Shown here: positions 1 through 6,453 of the stretch, piece by piece
Position numbering within the stretch: position 1 is the stretch's first letter
Layout of the letters: each line of letters starts with the position of its first letter
Origin: Syntrophaceae bacterium
GTDB lineage: Bacteria > Desulfobacterota > SM23-61
DNA: 14,301 bases
Reading direction: 5' to 3'
NCBI GenBank assembly: GCA_003154025.1
Contig: PMCE01000400.1
Span: 2,247 to 16,547 of the forward strand
The notes under the pieces: generated by a model
The model's database searches: none
What the model saw: only the letters and a program-made list of their open reading frames with translations
What the model was told of the DNA's origin: nothing
Program-made: the position numbers and the translations under genes

Positions 1-159
1 ATCCTCTACTCCAGAAGGCCAAGGGGTAAATTGTAGGTTAACCAGGAAAAGATAGGAAGAATTGATCAAGAAATACTCTCCTATTCACCGACAGGCAAGG
101 GGAAGAATGCCTTTGAAAATGGTCTTCGTTTCCAAATCCAATTTGAGGATCTGCATTTG

Positions 160-193
160 AAATGTGGCACAGAAAAGGAAAATGCCAACATTT
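160..193 (-). terminator. Hairpin downstream of the nitroreductase gene (candidate terminator without a T-tract)
   Basis: AAATGTGGCA (160-169) pairs with TGCCAACATTT (183-193), giving a 10-bp stem with one bulged base and a 13-base loop. It starts about 18 bases past the stop codon of the leftward nitroreductase gene, where a terminator would be expected. No run of T follows the stem on the minus strand, so intrinsic termination is uncertain; it could instead protect the 3' end of the mRNA. I see no convincing gene in bases 1-210. Confidence 0.35.
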
Positions 194-210
194 CGGGAAG
201 GAATCAAGGA

Positions 211-1092
211 TTAGAGCCAGGTTACTTTCGTGGGGTCCCGATGAACGAGGCGCCGGTATTTCACCCGTGGATAACCGAGGGCCATGGCTGCGTAGCATTT
301 GTGCTCCGGGGGAATCCCCAGCCATTTATTGATTTTTCGGTCGTGATTGGCGGCGTTCACCAGAAAGCCGTTGAAACAACACCCCAGGCCCAGGGAATGG
401 GCCATGAGCGAACAGTTGTATAAAGCAACGGAGCAGTTGAAAGGAGAGCTCGAATCCCAGGATTCGGCATGGGCGAGCATTACCACCGGGGCATGGTAGA
501 AGAGGATGTCTTTCCCCTTTTCCCTTTGCTCATACGCATGCTCCGCCTTGGGAAGGGATTCGCGGAGATATTCCAGGGTTCGGCGGCCGGCGGCCAGATG
601 CAGCAAGATGGAACCGAATCTTCCTTGCGCCCGGGCAAAGATCTTTTCGTAAAAGCTCAGGGTCATATTTCTCAGTTGCACGATCTGATCCGGGGAGGTT
701 AGGACCCGGTAGTGTACATTCTGGCTGTTGCTTCCGGTCGGCGCATACCGCCCGGCCTCCAGAATTTTCTCTAACAGGTCCCGCGGAATCGGGTCTTCCG
801 TATATTTCCGCACCGATCTTCTTTCCCGGAGGAGGAGTCTCAGGGTCTCGGGAGAAGTCGCGGGGGCAGACCCCTGGCCTGGGTAGTTCTCATAGGAGGT
901 GGCTTCCTGGAGGATCGCTTCGGTGGGACAAACGGCCCCGCAGTGGCCGCAGCCTATACACCATTCCCCTCTCACTACCTTGGCCTTTTCCTCGACTGAA
1001 TCGATGACGAAGTTCGGGCAGACCGCAATGCACTGCCCGCATTGGGTACATTTTTCAATAGTGATTTTCGGGGGGGTCCCTCTGCGTTTCAT
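211..1092 (-). CDS. Ferredoxin-nitroreductase fusion protein (two 4Fe-4S clusters plus FMN nitroreductase domain)
   Basis: A 293-residue cytoplasmic redox protein. Residues 10-60 form a bacterial-type ferredoxin domain with two 4Fe-4S motifs: Cys15, 18, 21, 25 and Cys45, 48, 51, 55. From about residue 82 a nitroreductase-family domain follows, with the FMN phosphate-binding RRSVRKY motif (91-97) and a C-terminal GLGCCFNGF-type segment (235-243). In this family the ferredoxin part passes electrons to the flavin; the substrate cannot be read from sequence. The open frame extends upstream to 1287, but that extension has no domain and translates a repeat element. ATG 1092 is preceded by GGAGG at 9 bases and sits about 40 bases downstream of a good minus-strand promoter, so I chose it. 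It is divergent from the M20/racemase genes; whether the two share regulation is unknown. Family assignment is firm, function is not. Confidence 0.9.
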   Translation of the reverse strand: MKRRGTPPKITIEKCTQCGQCIAVCPNFVIDSVEEKAKVVRGEWCIGCGHCGAVCPTEAILQEATSYENYPGQGSAPATSPETLRLLLRERRSVRKYTEDPIPRDLLEKILEAGRYAPTGSNSQNVHYRVLTSPDQIVQLRNMTLSFYEKIFARAQGRFGSILLHLAAGRRTLEYLRESLPKAEHAYEQREKGKDILFYHAPVVMLAHAESWDSSSPFNCSVALYNCSLMAHSLGLGCCFNGFLVNAANHDRKINKWLGIPPEHKCYAAMALGYPRVKYRRLVHRDPTKVTWL

Positions 1093-1138
1093 AATTCCAA
1101 GCCTCCAGCCGGCAATGTCGGGGAATAACGCCAAACGT

Positions 1139-1167
1139 ATTATATGGGTCGTATGGATGGGCATCAA
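1139..1167 (-). promoter_or_regulatory. Predicted sigma70-type promoter for the nitroreductase gene
   Basis: On the minus strand, TTGATG (1167-1162) and a perfect TATAAT (1144-1139) are separated by 17 bases. Transcription would start near 1132, leaving a leader of about 40 bases with a GGAGG ribosome binding site before ATG 1092. The small hairpin at 1173-1189 lies just upstream of the -35 box. Confidence 0.6.
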
Positions 1168-1250
1168 GGAGAAAAGGCGTAAAGCCTTTGCCTCCCTCGG
1201 AGGATTAGAGACCAAAACCAGGAGCCCATTTTTGAAGGTCTTGTAAAAAG

Positions 1251-1332
1251 TCGTCACTCCGGTGAAAACCGAACTCCGGGAAACCAATTACTGCTGAATA
1301 CAACTGGATTCGGGCTTTCGCCGGTAGGACAG
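1251..1332. repeat. Degenerate palindromic repeat element with nested hairpin arms
   Basis: The left arm (1251-1280) contains CTCCGGTGAAAACCG and the right arm (1304-1331) contains CGGGCTTTCGCCGG. Each arm can fold on itself, and the arms are imperfect inverted copies of each other. The layout resembles, from memory, dispersed repeats of the form ATTCCGGCGAAAGCCGGAATCC seen in many bacterial genomes. This copy has mismatches in both arms, so it is probably an old insertion. It lies between the two divergent promoters and overlaps neither. Confidence 0.55.
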
Positions 1333-1380
1333 AAAGAAATTATTTCTCGAACTTTTACGAATTCATTATTTTTACGGTTT

Positions 1381-1398
1381 CCATTTTTGCCATTTTTG
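1381..1398 (+). repeat. Nine-base tandem repeat just upstream of the M20 promoter
   Basis: CCATTTTTG occurs twice without a gap and ends 3 bases before the -35 box of the M20 promoter. The position would suit an activator site or an UP-type element, but it may be chance in an AT-rich tract. Confidence 0.4.
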
Positions 1399-1401
1399 CG
1401 G

Positions 1402-1430
1402 TTGACTCTACCTCTCCATAGAGTTATTCT
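1402..1430 (+). promoter_or_regulatory. Predicted sigma70-type promoter for the M20/racemase genes
   Basis: TTGACT (1402-1407) and TATTCT (1425-1430) are separated by 17 bases. The predicted start near 1437 gives a leader of about 33 bases that includes the AGGGAG ribosome binding site of the M20 gene. Confidence 0.55.
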
Positions 1431-1469
1431 CCTTTGCGTCCGGAAGTTCAAAAACTCAGGGAGAATTCC

Positions 1470-2780
1470 ATGGATAAAAAAAATCTGAAAGAGTCAGTCT
1501 GCCGGGTCATCGAACAGGAAAAGACACGAATCATCGGATGGGCCAAGGAGATTGGCGGCAAACCCGAGCTGGGTTACAAGGAAACGCAGACGGCGGAGCT
1601 CATCCGCTCGGCTTTCAACGGCCTGGGGTTGCCCACGCGCGGCGGGATTGCGGCGACCGGAGTTGAAGGGGTGCTGGAAGGGGCACGGCCCGGTCCGGGA
1701 TTGTTGTTCATGGGGGAGATGGATGCGGTGGTGAACCGGGAATCTCCGGCCGCCGATCCGGTGACCGGTGCCGCCCACCTGTGCGGGCATCACCTCCAGG
1801 TGGGAATCATGCTCGGGGCGGCCTTGGGGCTCATCCGGGCGGGCGCCCGGGACCATTTCAGCGGTAAAGTATTTTTCCTCGGGGCCCCGGCGGAAGAATT
1901 CATCGAGATCGAAGAGCGTCTGCGCATGCGAGAACAGGGCAAGATCCATTACCTGGGGGGAAAGCAGGAGTTGGTCCGGGTGGGGTACTTGAAAGACAAA
2001 CACCTTTGCGTGCTGGTCCATGCCCATTCGGCGCTCCCCCAGAAGAAGATGCTCTTCGGAGGACGCAGCAACGGCTTCCTGGCCAAGTCCATCCGTTTCC
2101 ATGGGAAGCCCGCCCATGCGGGAGTCTCCCCTCACGAAGGGATCAACGCCCTGAATGCCGCCTGCCTGGCCATCCTCAACATCCATGCCCAACGGGAGAC
2201 TTTCCGGGAGGATGATAAGATCCGGGTTCACCCCATCATTACCAAGGGCGGAGATGTGGTGAATGTGGTCCCCTATGACGTACGGATGGAAACCTACGTG
2301 CGCGGCTGCCGGCTGGAGGCCATCGCCGATGCGAACATGAAGGTAGACCGCGCCCTCCGCGCGGGGGCGGATGCCGTGGGAGCCCGGGTCTCGATCCAGA
2401 ACATTCCCGGGTATCTTCCGCTCATCCAGGATCCCGCCCTGTCGGACATCGCCCGTGCCAATGCCGTGTCCATCGGCGGCGAGGCGGGTGCCGGGGCCGG
2501 GGGCTTCGAAGGAGGGTCCACGGATATGGGGGACCTCTCCCATTTGATCCCCACCATCCAGCCTTACAGCGGGGGGGTTCGGGGACTGGTTCATGCGGCG
2601 GATTTCGAAGTGGCGGATTACGAGGCCGCGGTGATCTACCCGGCTCAAGTCATGGCCATGACGGTGATCGACCTCCTCTACGGAGGAGCCGAAGAAGCCC
2701 GGCGGGTGATGCGGGAGTTCAAGCCGGCGATGAGCACGGAAGAATACCTGGCTTTCCTGCAAAAAATGGAAAAAGTATGA
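1470..2780 (+). CDS. M20-family amidohydrolase (candidate N-acyl or N-succinyl amino acid deacylase)
   Basis: A 436-residue metallo-hydrolase, usual length for the M20 amidase/aminoacylase branch. Visible motifs: GEMDAV (82-87), CGHH (105-108, offering Cys105 and His107 as metal ligands), AEE (141-143, containing the expected catalytic and metal-binding glutamates), HAHS (184-187), KPAHAG at the start of the inserted dimerisation domain (213-218), and a late His375. The family's common CGHDGH signature reads CGHHLQ here. No signal peptide is seen, so it is cytosolic. ATG 1470 has AGGGAG at a 7-base spacing; a TTG start 36 bases upstream is less likely. The next two genes are NSAR/OSBS-group racemases. 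In the known NSAR pathway an M20 enzyme hydrolyses N-succinyl-L-amino acids, and I infer a similar job. A peptidase or another N-acyl hydrolase is possible. Confidence 0.85.
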   Translation: MDKKNLKESVCRVIEQEKTRIIGWAKEIGGKPELGYKETQTAELIRSAFNGLGLPTRGGIAATGVEGVLEGARPGPGLLFMGEMDAVVNRESPAADPVTGAAHLCGHHLQVGIMLGAALGLIRAGARDHFSGKVFFLGAPAEEFIEIEERLRMREQGKIHYLGGKQELVRVGYLKDKHLCVLVHAHSALPQKKMLFGGRSNGFLAKSIRFHGKPAHAGVSPHEGINALNAACLAILNIHAQRETFREDDKIRVHPIITKGGDVVNVVPYDVRMETYVRGCRLEAIADANMKVDRALRAGADAVGARVSIQNIPGYLPLIQDPALSDIARANAVSIGGEAGAGAGGFEGGSTDMGDLSHLIPTIQPYSGGVRGLVHAADFEVADYEAAVIYPAQVMAMTVIDLLYGGAEEARRVMREFKPAMSTEEYLAFLQKMEKV

Positions 2781-2789
2781 GACTACAGG

Positions 2790-2902
2790 TTCGAGGCTCG
2801 AGGCACGAGGTTCGAGGAAAAAGGGACAAGGAAAAGAAGGGTTCCTCTCGAGTATTTCCTCGGGCCTCAACCCTCGAACCTGGGCCTCGGTTCTCGAACC
2901 TG
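2790..2902. repeat. Heptamer-array inverted repeat A
   Basis: The left arm (2790-2817) is exactly four consecutive 7-base units: TTCGAGG, CTCGAGG, CACGAGG, TTCGAGG. After a 40-base spacer, the right arm (2858-2902) has six consecutive 7-base units in the opposite sense (such as CCTCGAA and CTCGAAC) plus CTG. CAGGTTCGAG (2786-2795) is exactly complementary to CTCGAACCTG (2893-2902), and AGGTTCGAGG is a second matched block. The array fills the gap between the M20 gene and the first racemase and ends 8 bases before the ribosome binding site. The transcript could fold into a long stem, but no T-tract follows. Confidence 0.8.
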
Positions 2903-2919
2903 ATTTTCCCGGAGGTGAT

Positions 2920-4038
2920 ATGAGAATTGACCGTCTGGAAGTATTTTACGTCGCCCTTCCTCTGATCTATCCCTGGAAGACCGCTTACGGGGAAGACGCG
3001 GACATTCATTCCGTCCTGGTCCGCATGTTCTCCGGAGACTCCGAGGGATGGGGAGAGACGAGCCCTTTCTTCGCTCCCACCTATTCCCCGGAGACGGCCT
3101 CCTCGGTCTTCTTCCTGATCACCGAAATATTCGGGCCGCAGATCGTGGGAAAGGAATGGGAGAGCGCCGCAGCCCTTCGAAACCAGTTGGCGGTCTTCAA
3201 AGGAAACCCCTTCGCCAAGGCGGGAGTCGAGATTGCGTGGTGGAACCTCGAGGCGAAGATAAGAAATATGCCCCTCCACCGCCTTTTGGGGGGCAAGACC
3301 CGTCTGGTGGAAGCGGGGCAGGACTTTGGAGTGCAGGACTCCCTCGACATGCTCCTGGGAAACATCGAAACGGCCGTGAAGCAGGGGTTCAAGCGCATCA
3401 AGCTCAAGGCCAAGCCCGGGTGGGATGTGGAGATGCTCGAGGCCGTTCGGGGTTCTTTCCCCAAAATGACATTTCACATTGACTGCAATTCAGGGTACAC
3501 CCTCGATCATCTTCCCCTCTTCAAGAAAATCGACAAATTCCATCTGGCCATGATCGAGCAGCCCCTCTTTCATGATGACCTGGTGGAGCACGCGGAGCTG
3601 CAGAGGCAGATCGAAACCCCCATCTGCCTCGACGAGTCGGTCAAGAATGTCCGGGATATGAGGCTGGCCATAAAATTAAAATCCTGCCGCTACGTGAACA
3701 TCAAGCCCGGCCGCGTGGGAGGGTTGCAGAACGCCGTCGAAATCCACAATCTGGCCCGGGACAGCGGCATCCCGGCCTGGGTCGGGGGAATGCTGGAGAG
3801 CGGCATCGGTTCCGGAGTGAACATTGAACTGGCAACGCTGGAGAACTTCACCTACCCCGGCGACGTCTTTCCTTCGGAGAGGTTCTATGTGCAGGATTTG
3901 ACCGAGCCCGCCGTAACGTATGCGCCCGGGAAGCTGGGGTTTCAACCTTCTTCGGTGCCGGGGATCCCCTATGCCCCGGTGATGGAGCGGGTTGAAAAAC
4001 GAACGGTCCGGAAGGCAGTCGTGAAGCCGTCTAAATGA
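2920..4038 (+). CDS. Enolase-superfamily racemase, NSAR/OSBS group (copy 1)
   Basis: A 372-residue member of the muconate-lactonizing subgroup: N-terminal capping domain (about 1-125), then the barrel. The catalytic set is complete: Lys161/Lys163 (KLK), metal ligands Asp188 (HIDCNS), Glu213 (IEQP) and Asp238 (CLDES), and Lys262 (NIKPGR). These match, one residue off, the known lysines and metal ligands of the Amycolatopsis NSAR. Arg265 corresponds to its Arg266, reported to favour racemase activity. Such enzymes racemise N-succinylamino acids, make o-succinylbenzoate for menaquinone, or do both. There are no menaquinone genes nearby but there is an M20 hydrolase upstream, so I favour racemase. 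The start ATG has GGAGGTGAT, a near-perfect anti-SD match, directly before it. A dipeptide epimerase is less likely given the NSAR-type motifs. Confidence 0.85.
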   Translation: MRIDRLEVFYVALPLIYPWKTAYGEDADIHSVLVRMFSGDSEGWGETSPFFAPTYSPETASSVFFLITEIFGPQIVGKEWESAAALRNQLAVFKGNPFAKAGVEIAWWNLEAKIRNMPLHRLLGGKTRLVEAGQDFGVQDSLDMLLGNIETAVKQGFKRIKLKAKPGWDVEMLEAVRGSFPKMTFHIDCNSGYTLDHLPLFKKIDKFHLAMIEQPLFHDDLVEHAELQRQIETPICLDESVKNVRDMRLAIKLKSCRYVNIKPGRVGGLQNAVEIHNLARDSGIPAWVGGMLESGIGSGVNIELATLENFTYPGDVFPSERFYVQDLTEPAVTYAPGKLGFQPSSVPGIPYAPVMERVEKRTVRKAVVKPSK

Positions 4039-4043
4039 AAAAT

Positions 4044-4128
4044 CAGAATTCAGGAGCCAGAATTCAGGAGGTCCCTTTTCTAACTTCTGGCTTCTGATGG
4101 CTTCTGACTCCTGGCTCCTGGATTCTGC
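4044..4128. repeat. Heptamer-array inverted repeat B
   Basis: The left arm (4044-4071) is four 7-base units, CAGAATT, CAGGAGC, CAGAATT, CAGGAGG; its first 27 bases are two perfect copies of CAGAATTCAGGAG. After about 12 bases, the right arm (4084-4128) has six 7-base units of the type CTTCTGG/CTCCTGG/ATTCTGC, interrupted once by TGG (4098-4100). Bases 4044-4060 pair with 4111-4127 with a single mismatch. It occupies the gap between the two racemase genes and has the same plan as repeat A with a different unit sequence. Confidence 0.8.
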
Positions 4129-4168
4129 TTTTCCCTGTTCCCCGGGTGATTAAGAAAAGGAGACTCTC

Positions 4169-5281
4169 ATGCGCATCGACCGAATGGAAGTATTTTACGT
4201 TGTCTTCCCCCTCATCTATCCCTGGCGAACGGCCTACGGCGCTGACCCCGACGTTCACTCGATCCTGGTCAAGCTCCATTCCGGCAACCAGGTCGGCTGG
4301 GGCGAGACGACCCCCCTCTATGCTCCCTGCTACTCCTCCGAATCCTCCGTCGGGGTCTACCATACGATCCGGGAGTATCTGGCCCCGCAAATCATCGGGC
4401 AGGATTTCCCCTCCGCGCGCCACATCCAGGAGCGGCTCAAACACTTCAAGGGAAATTACTTTGCCAAAGCCGGGATCGAGAATGCGTGGTGGCTTTTGAA
4501 AGCCAACATAGAAGGAAAACCTCTCCACCAACTTCTGGGAGGAACCCGCCAGTTGGTCGAGTCGGGCACGGCTCTGGGCATCAAGGAAAACCTGGACATG
4601 CTCATGGAGGCCATTCAGAAGGGGATCGGAGAGGGGTATAAGCGAACCAAGCTGAAATTCGCCCGGGGCTGGGGCCTGGAGATGCTGAAACCGGTGCGGG
4701 CGAATTTTCCGAAACACACTTTTCATATCGACTGCAATTCCAGTTTCACCCTCGACGACCTTCCCATGTTCAAAGAAGTGGACAAACTGGGTTTGGCGAT
4801 GATCGAGCAACCTCTGCCCCATGACGACCTGGTGGAGCATGCCAAGCTGCAGGCCCGGCTGGAGACCCCCATCTGTCTGGATGAATCGATCAAAAGCGTG
4901 CGGGACATGCGGCTGGCCGTCGAGCTCAAATCGTGCCGCTACGTAAACATAAAGCCTCCGCGCGTGGGGGGGCTTCAGGCTTCCATCGATATTCACAACC
5001 TCGCCAGGGACAACGGAATCCCTGCCTGGGTGGGGGGGATGCTGGAGAGCTCCTTGGGAAAAGGGGTTAATCTCGAGCTCGCCACCCTGGAAAATTTTGT
5101 GTACCCCAACGACATCGGACCCTCCTCCCGGGGGATCAAAGAAGACCTCACCGAGCCGACGTTGGAGTTTCCGGGAAAGGAAAGGATCTTCAAGCCCTCG
5201 ACCGTCCCGGGGGTTCCCTATCTTCCCAGCCTGGAAAAGATGGCGAAATTCACTCGGCAAAAGTTCGTTTTGGAAGTATAA
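4169..5281 (+). CDS. Enolase-superfamily racemase, NSAR/OSBS group (copy 2)
   Basis: A 370-residue paralog of the gene just upstream. It aligns without gaps through about residue 330; I counted 56 identities in the first 100 positions. All key residues sit at the same numbers: Lys161, Lys163, Asp188, Glu213, Asp238, Lys262 and Arg265, so both copies should be active. Substrate-facing segments differ: copy 2 has FARGWG where copy 1 has AKPGWD after the KLK motif, NSSFT for NSGYT, KPPR for KPGR, and ESSLG for ESGIG. This suggests a split in substrate range, or one NSAR and one OSBS. The start ATG has AAAAGGAG at a 6-base spacing. It is probably cotranscribed with copy 1 and the M20 gene despite the 130-base gap. 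Tandem duplication is inferred from adjacency and similarity. Confidence 0.85.
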   Translation: MRIDRMEVFYVVFPLIYPWRTAYGADPDVHSILVKLHSGNQVGWGETTPLYAPCYSSESSVGVYHTIREYLAPQIIGQDFPSARHIQERLKHFKGNYFAKAGIENAWWLLKANIEGKPLHQLLGGTRQLVESGTALGIKENLDMLMEAIQKGIGEGYKRTKLKFARGWGLEMLKPVRANFPKHTFHIDCNSSFTLDDLPMFKEVDKLGLAMIEQPLPHDDLVEHAKLQARLETPICLDESIKSVRDMRLAVELKSCRYVNIKPPRVGGLQASIDIHNLARDNGIPAWVGGMLESSLGKGVNLELATLENFVYPNDIGPSSRGIKEDLTEPTLEFPGKERIFKPSTVPGVPYLPSLEKMAKFTRQKFVLEV

Positions 5282-5319
5282 TAGAAAATCAGTTTACATT
5301 TTTTACGGCCGAAGGAAAT

Positions 5320-5360
5320 TAGGTGGGGCCATTTGCGCTTTTGGAGCGAGACCCCACCTA
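5320..5360 (+). terminator. Strong hairpin between the racemase genes and mltG (candidate terminator or attenuator)
   Basis: TAGGTGGGG (5320-5328) and CCCCACCTA (5352-5360) form a perfect 9-bp stem. Within the 23-base loop, CGCT (5336-5339) can pair with AGCG (5345-5348). A T-rich but broken stretch, TTCTGTTTTC, follows. It lies 38 bases past the second racemase stop and 40 bases before the mltG start, so it may end the catabolic transcript. Confidence 0.45.
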
Positions 5361-5400
5361 TTCTGTTTTCGTGCGTTCATCCTTTGCGCGGGTTCGGAAA

Positions 5401-6453
5401 ATGGACCGAAAATATTTTAGACCCATCAAACCCCAGCGCTCCTTCCAGGAGTGGTGCAAGGACAAGCGGCTGGACCTCCTGGTCACTCTCGGGGGAATGG
5501 TGGCCGTATTGCTGGCGACGATCTACCTCCATTTCTTCGCCCCGGCGAGCTGGACCAAAAATGCCAAGGTGGTCGTCATCCCCCAGGGAAAAAGTTTTCA
5601 TGAAGTTGCCCGCATCCTGGAAGACAACGGCATCATCCGGGACCGAAGGAGTTTTTACCTCCTGGCCCGGATCGGGGGGGAGGTCTCCAAAGCAAAGGCC
5701 GGTGAATATGAAGTCCACACCCAGATGACCCCCCGTGAGGTCCTCTCGAAACTCGTCCGGGGGGAAGTCATTCAATACCCCGTCACCATTCCCGAGGGCT
5801 ACAACCTCTACCAAATCGGAGAAGTCCTGGAGCAGGCCAAAGTCTGCTCAAAAAAAATATTTCTGGAAAAGGTCCGCGACCCGGCGCTCATCGACTCCCT
5901 CGGCCTGGATGGAGACAGCCTGGAGGGGTATCTTTTTCCGGACACCTATAATCTTCCCAAGGGCTTCGGAGAAGAGCAGGTCATCCGGCAGATGGTCGCC
6001 CGGTTCAAGACCGTCTATGGTTCCCTGGCGAAGAGGGCGGAGAAGCTGGGCCTGAGCCGGTTGGACGTAGTCATCCTGGCTTCCATGATCGAGAAAGAGG
6101 CCAAGGATGATCAGGAACGAAGGCTCATCGCCGCCGTTTTCCACAATCGTCTGAACCGGGGAATGGCTCTGCAGAGCGACCCCACGGCTATCTACGGGTT
6201 GCAGGAGAAAAGAAATTCCGTCACCCGGGAGGACCTGCAGAGAAAAACTCCGTACAACACTTACATCATCAGCGGACTGCCCAAAGGGCCGATCGCGAAC
6301 CCCGGCAGCAAATCTCTGCAGGCGGTGTTGTTCCCCGCCGACGTGGGTTATCTGTACTTTGTTTCCAAAAACGACGGCACCCATTATTTTTCCAGCACCC
6401 TGGAGGAACACAACCGGGCCGTGGCCAGGTACCAGCGCCGGGCGAAGAAATAA
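5401..6453 (+). CDS. mltG: Endolytic murein transglycosylase MltG (YceG family)
   Basis: A 350-residue inner-membrane enzyme that cleaves nascent peptidoglycan strands and may set glycan chain length. Residues 25-46 form a single membrane segment after a basic N-terminus. A LysM-like part follows (about 55-125), then the catalytic YceG domain. It carries ASMIEKEA (227-234), where Glu231 matches the catalytic glutamate of E. coli MltG, then HNRL (248-251), LQSDPTAIYG (257-266), TPYNTY (283-288) and SGLPKGPIANPG (291-302). The length is usual. I chose ATG 5401 because a longer GTG start at 5323 would translate the hairpin and add an untypical N-terminus, though no strong ribosome binding site precedes 5401. 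It sits just upstream of the mraZ promoter, a cell-wall neighbourhood that fits its role. Confidence 0.92.
   Translation: MDRKYFRPIKPQRSFQEWCKDKRLDLLVTLGGMVAVLLATIYLHFFAPASWTKNAKVVVIPQGKSFHEVARILEDNGIIRDRRSFYLLARIGGEVSKAKAGEYEVHTQMTPREVLSKLVRGEVIQYPVTIPEGYNLYQIGEVLEQAKVCSKKIFLEKVRDPALIDSLGLDGDSLEGYLFPDTYNLPKGFGEEQVIRQMVARFKTVYGSLAKRAEKLGLSRLDVVILASMIEKEAKDDQERRLIAAVFHNRLNRGMALQSDPTAIYGLQEKRNSVTREDLQRKTPYNTYIISGLPKGPIANPGSKSLQAVLFPADVGYLYFVSKNDGTHYFSSTLEEHNRAVARYQRRAKK

Larger units (their letters stand above)
1093..1469. other. Divergent intergenic region with two outward-facing promoters and a palindromic repeat
   Basis: This gene-free stretch lies between the leftward nitroreductase and the rightward M20 hydrolase. 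In order it holds the minus-strand promoter (1139-1167), a small hairpin AAAGGC/GCCTTT (1173-1189), a degenerate palindromic repeat (1251-1332), an AT-rich tract from about 1335, a 9-base tandem repeat (1381-1398) and the plus-strand promoter (1402-1430). Short open frames here translate repeat sequence and look non-coding. Confidence 0.7.

Noticed and set aside
93..112. AGGCA/TGCCT hairpin as a terminator of the nitroreductase gene
   Set aside because: Only a 5-bp stem without a T-run; the hairpin at 160-193 is longer and better placed.
38..325. 95-codon minus-strand open frame at the left edge
   Set aside because: It overlaps the 3' end of the nitroreductase gene in another frame and has no domain or clear ribosome binding site.
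1093..1287. 65-residue N-terminal extension of the nitroreductase
   Set aside because: It would translate the predicted promoter and part of a palindromic repeat; ATG 1092 has a good GGAGG and begins just before the ferredoxin domain.
1494..2870. Long minus-strand open frame (458 codons) opposite the M20 gene
   Set aside because: It mirrors the GC-rich codon pattern of a well-supported gene, has no recognisable domain, is rich in Pro/Gly/His/Arg, and runs into repeat A.
4064..5260. Long minus-strand open frame (398 codons) opposite racemase copy 2
   Set aside because: It resembles the antisense frame of copy 1 only because the two sense genes are paralogs; no domain and no ribosome binding site with a plausible start.
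2920..5281. Naming either racemase menC
   Set aside because: OSBS and NSAR activities share this family, no menaquinone gene is in the window, and the M20 neighbour favours NSAR, so the symbol would over-claim.
5323..5400. Upstream GTG start for mltG
   Set aside because: It lies within the 9-bp hairpin and adds 26 residues unlike MltG N-termini ahead of the basic stretch and membrane segment.
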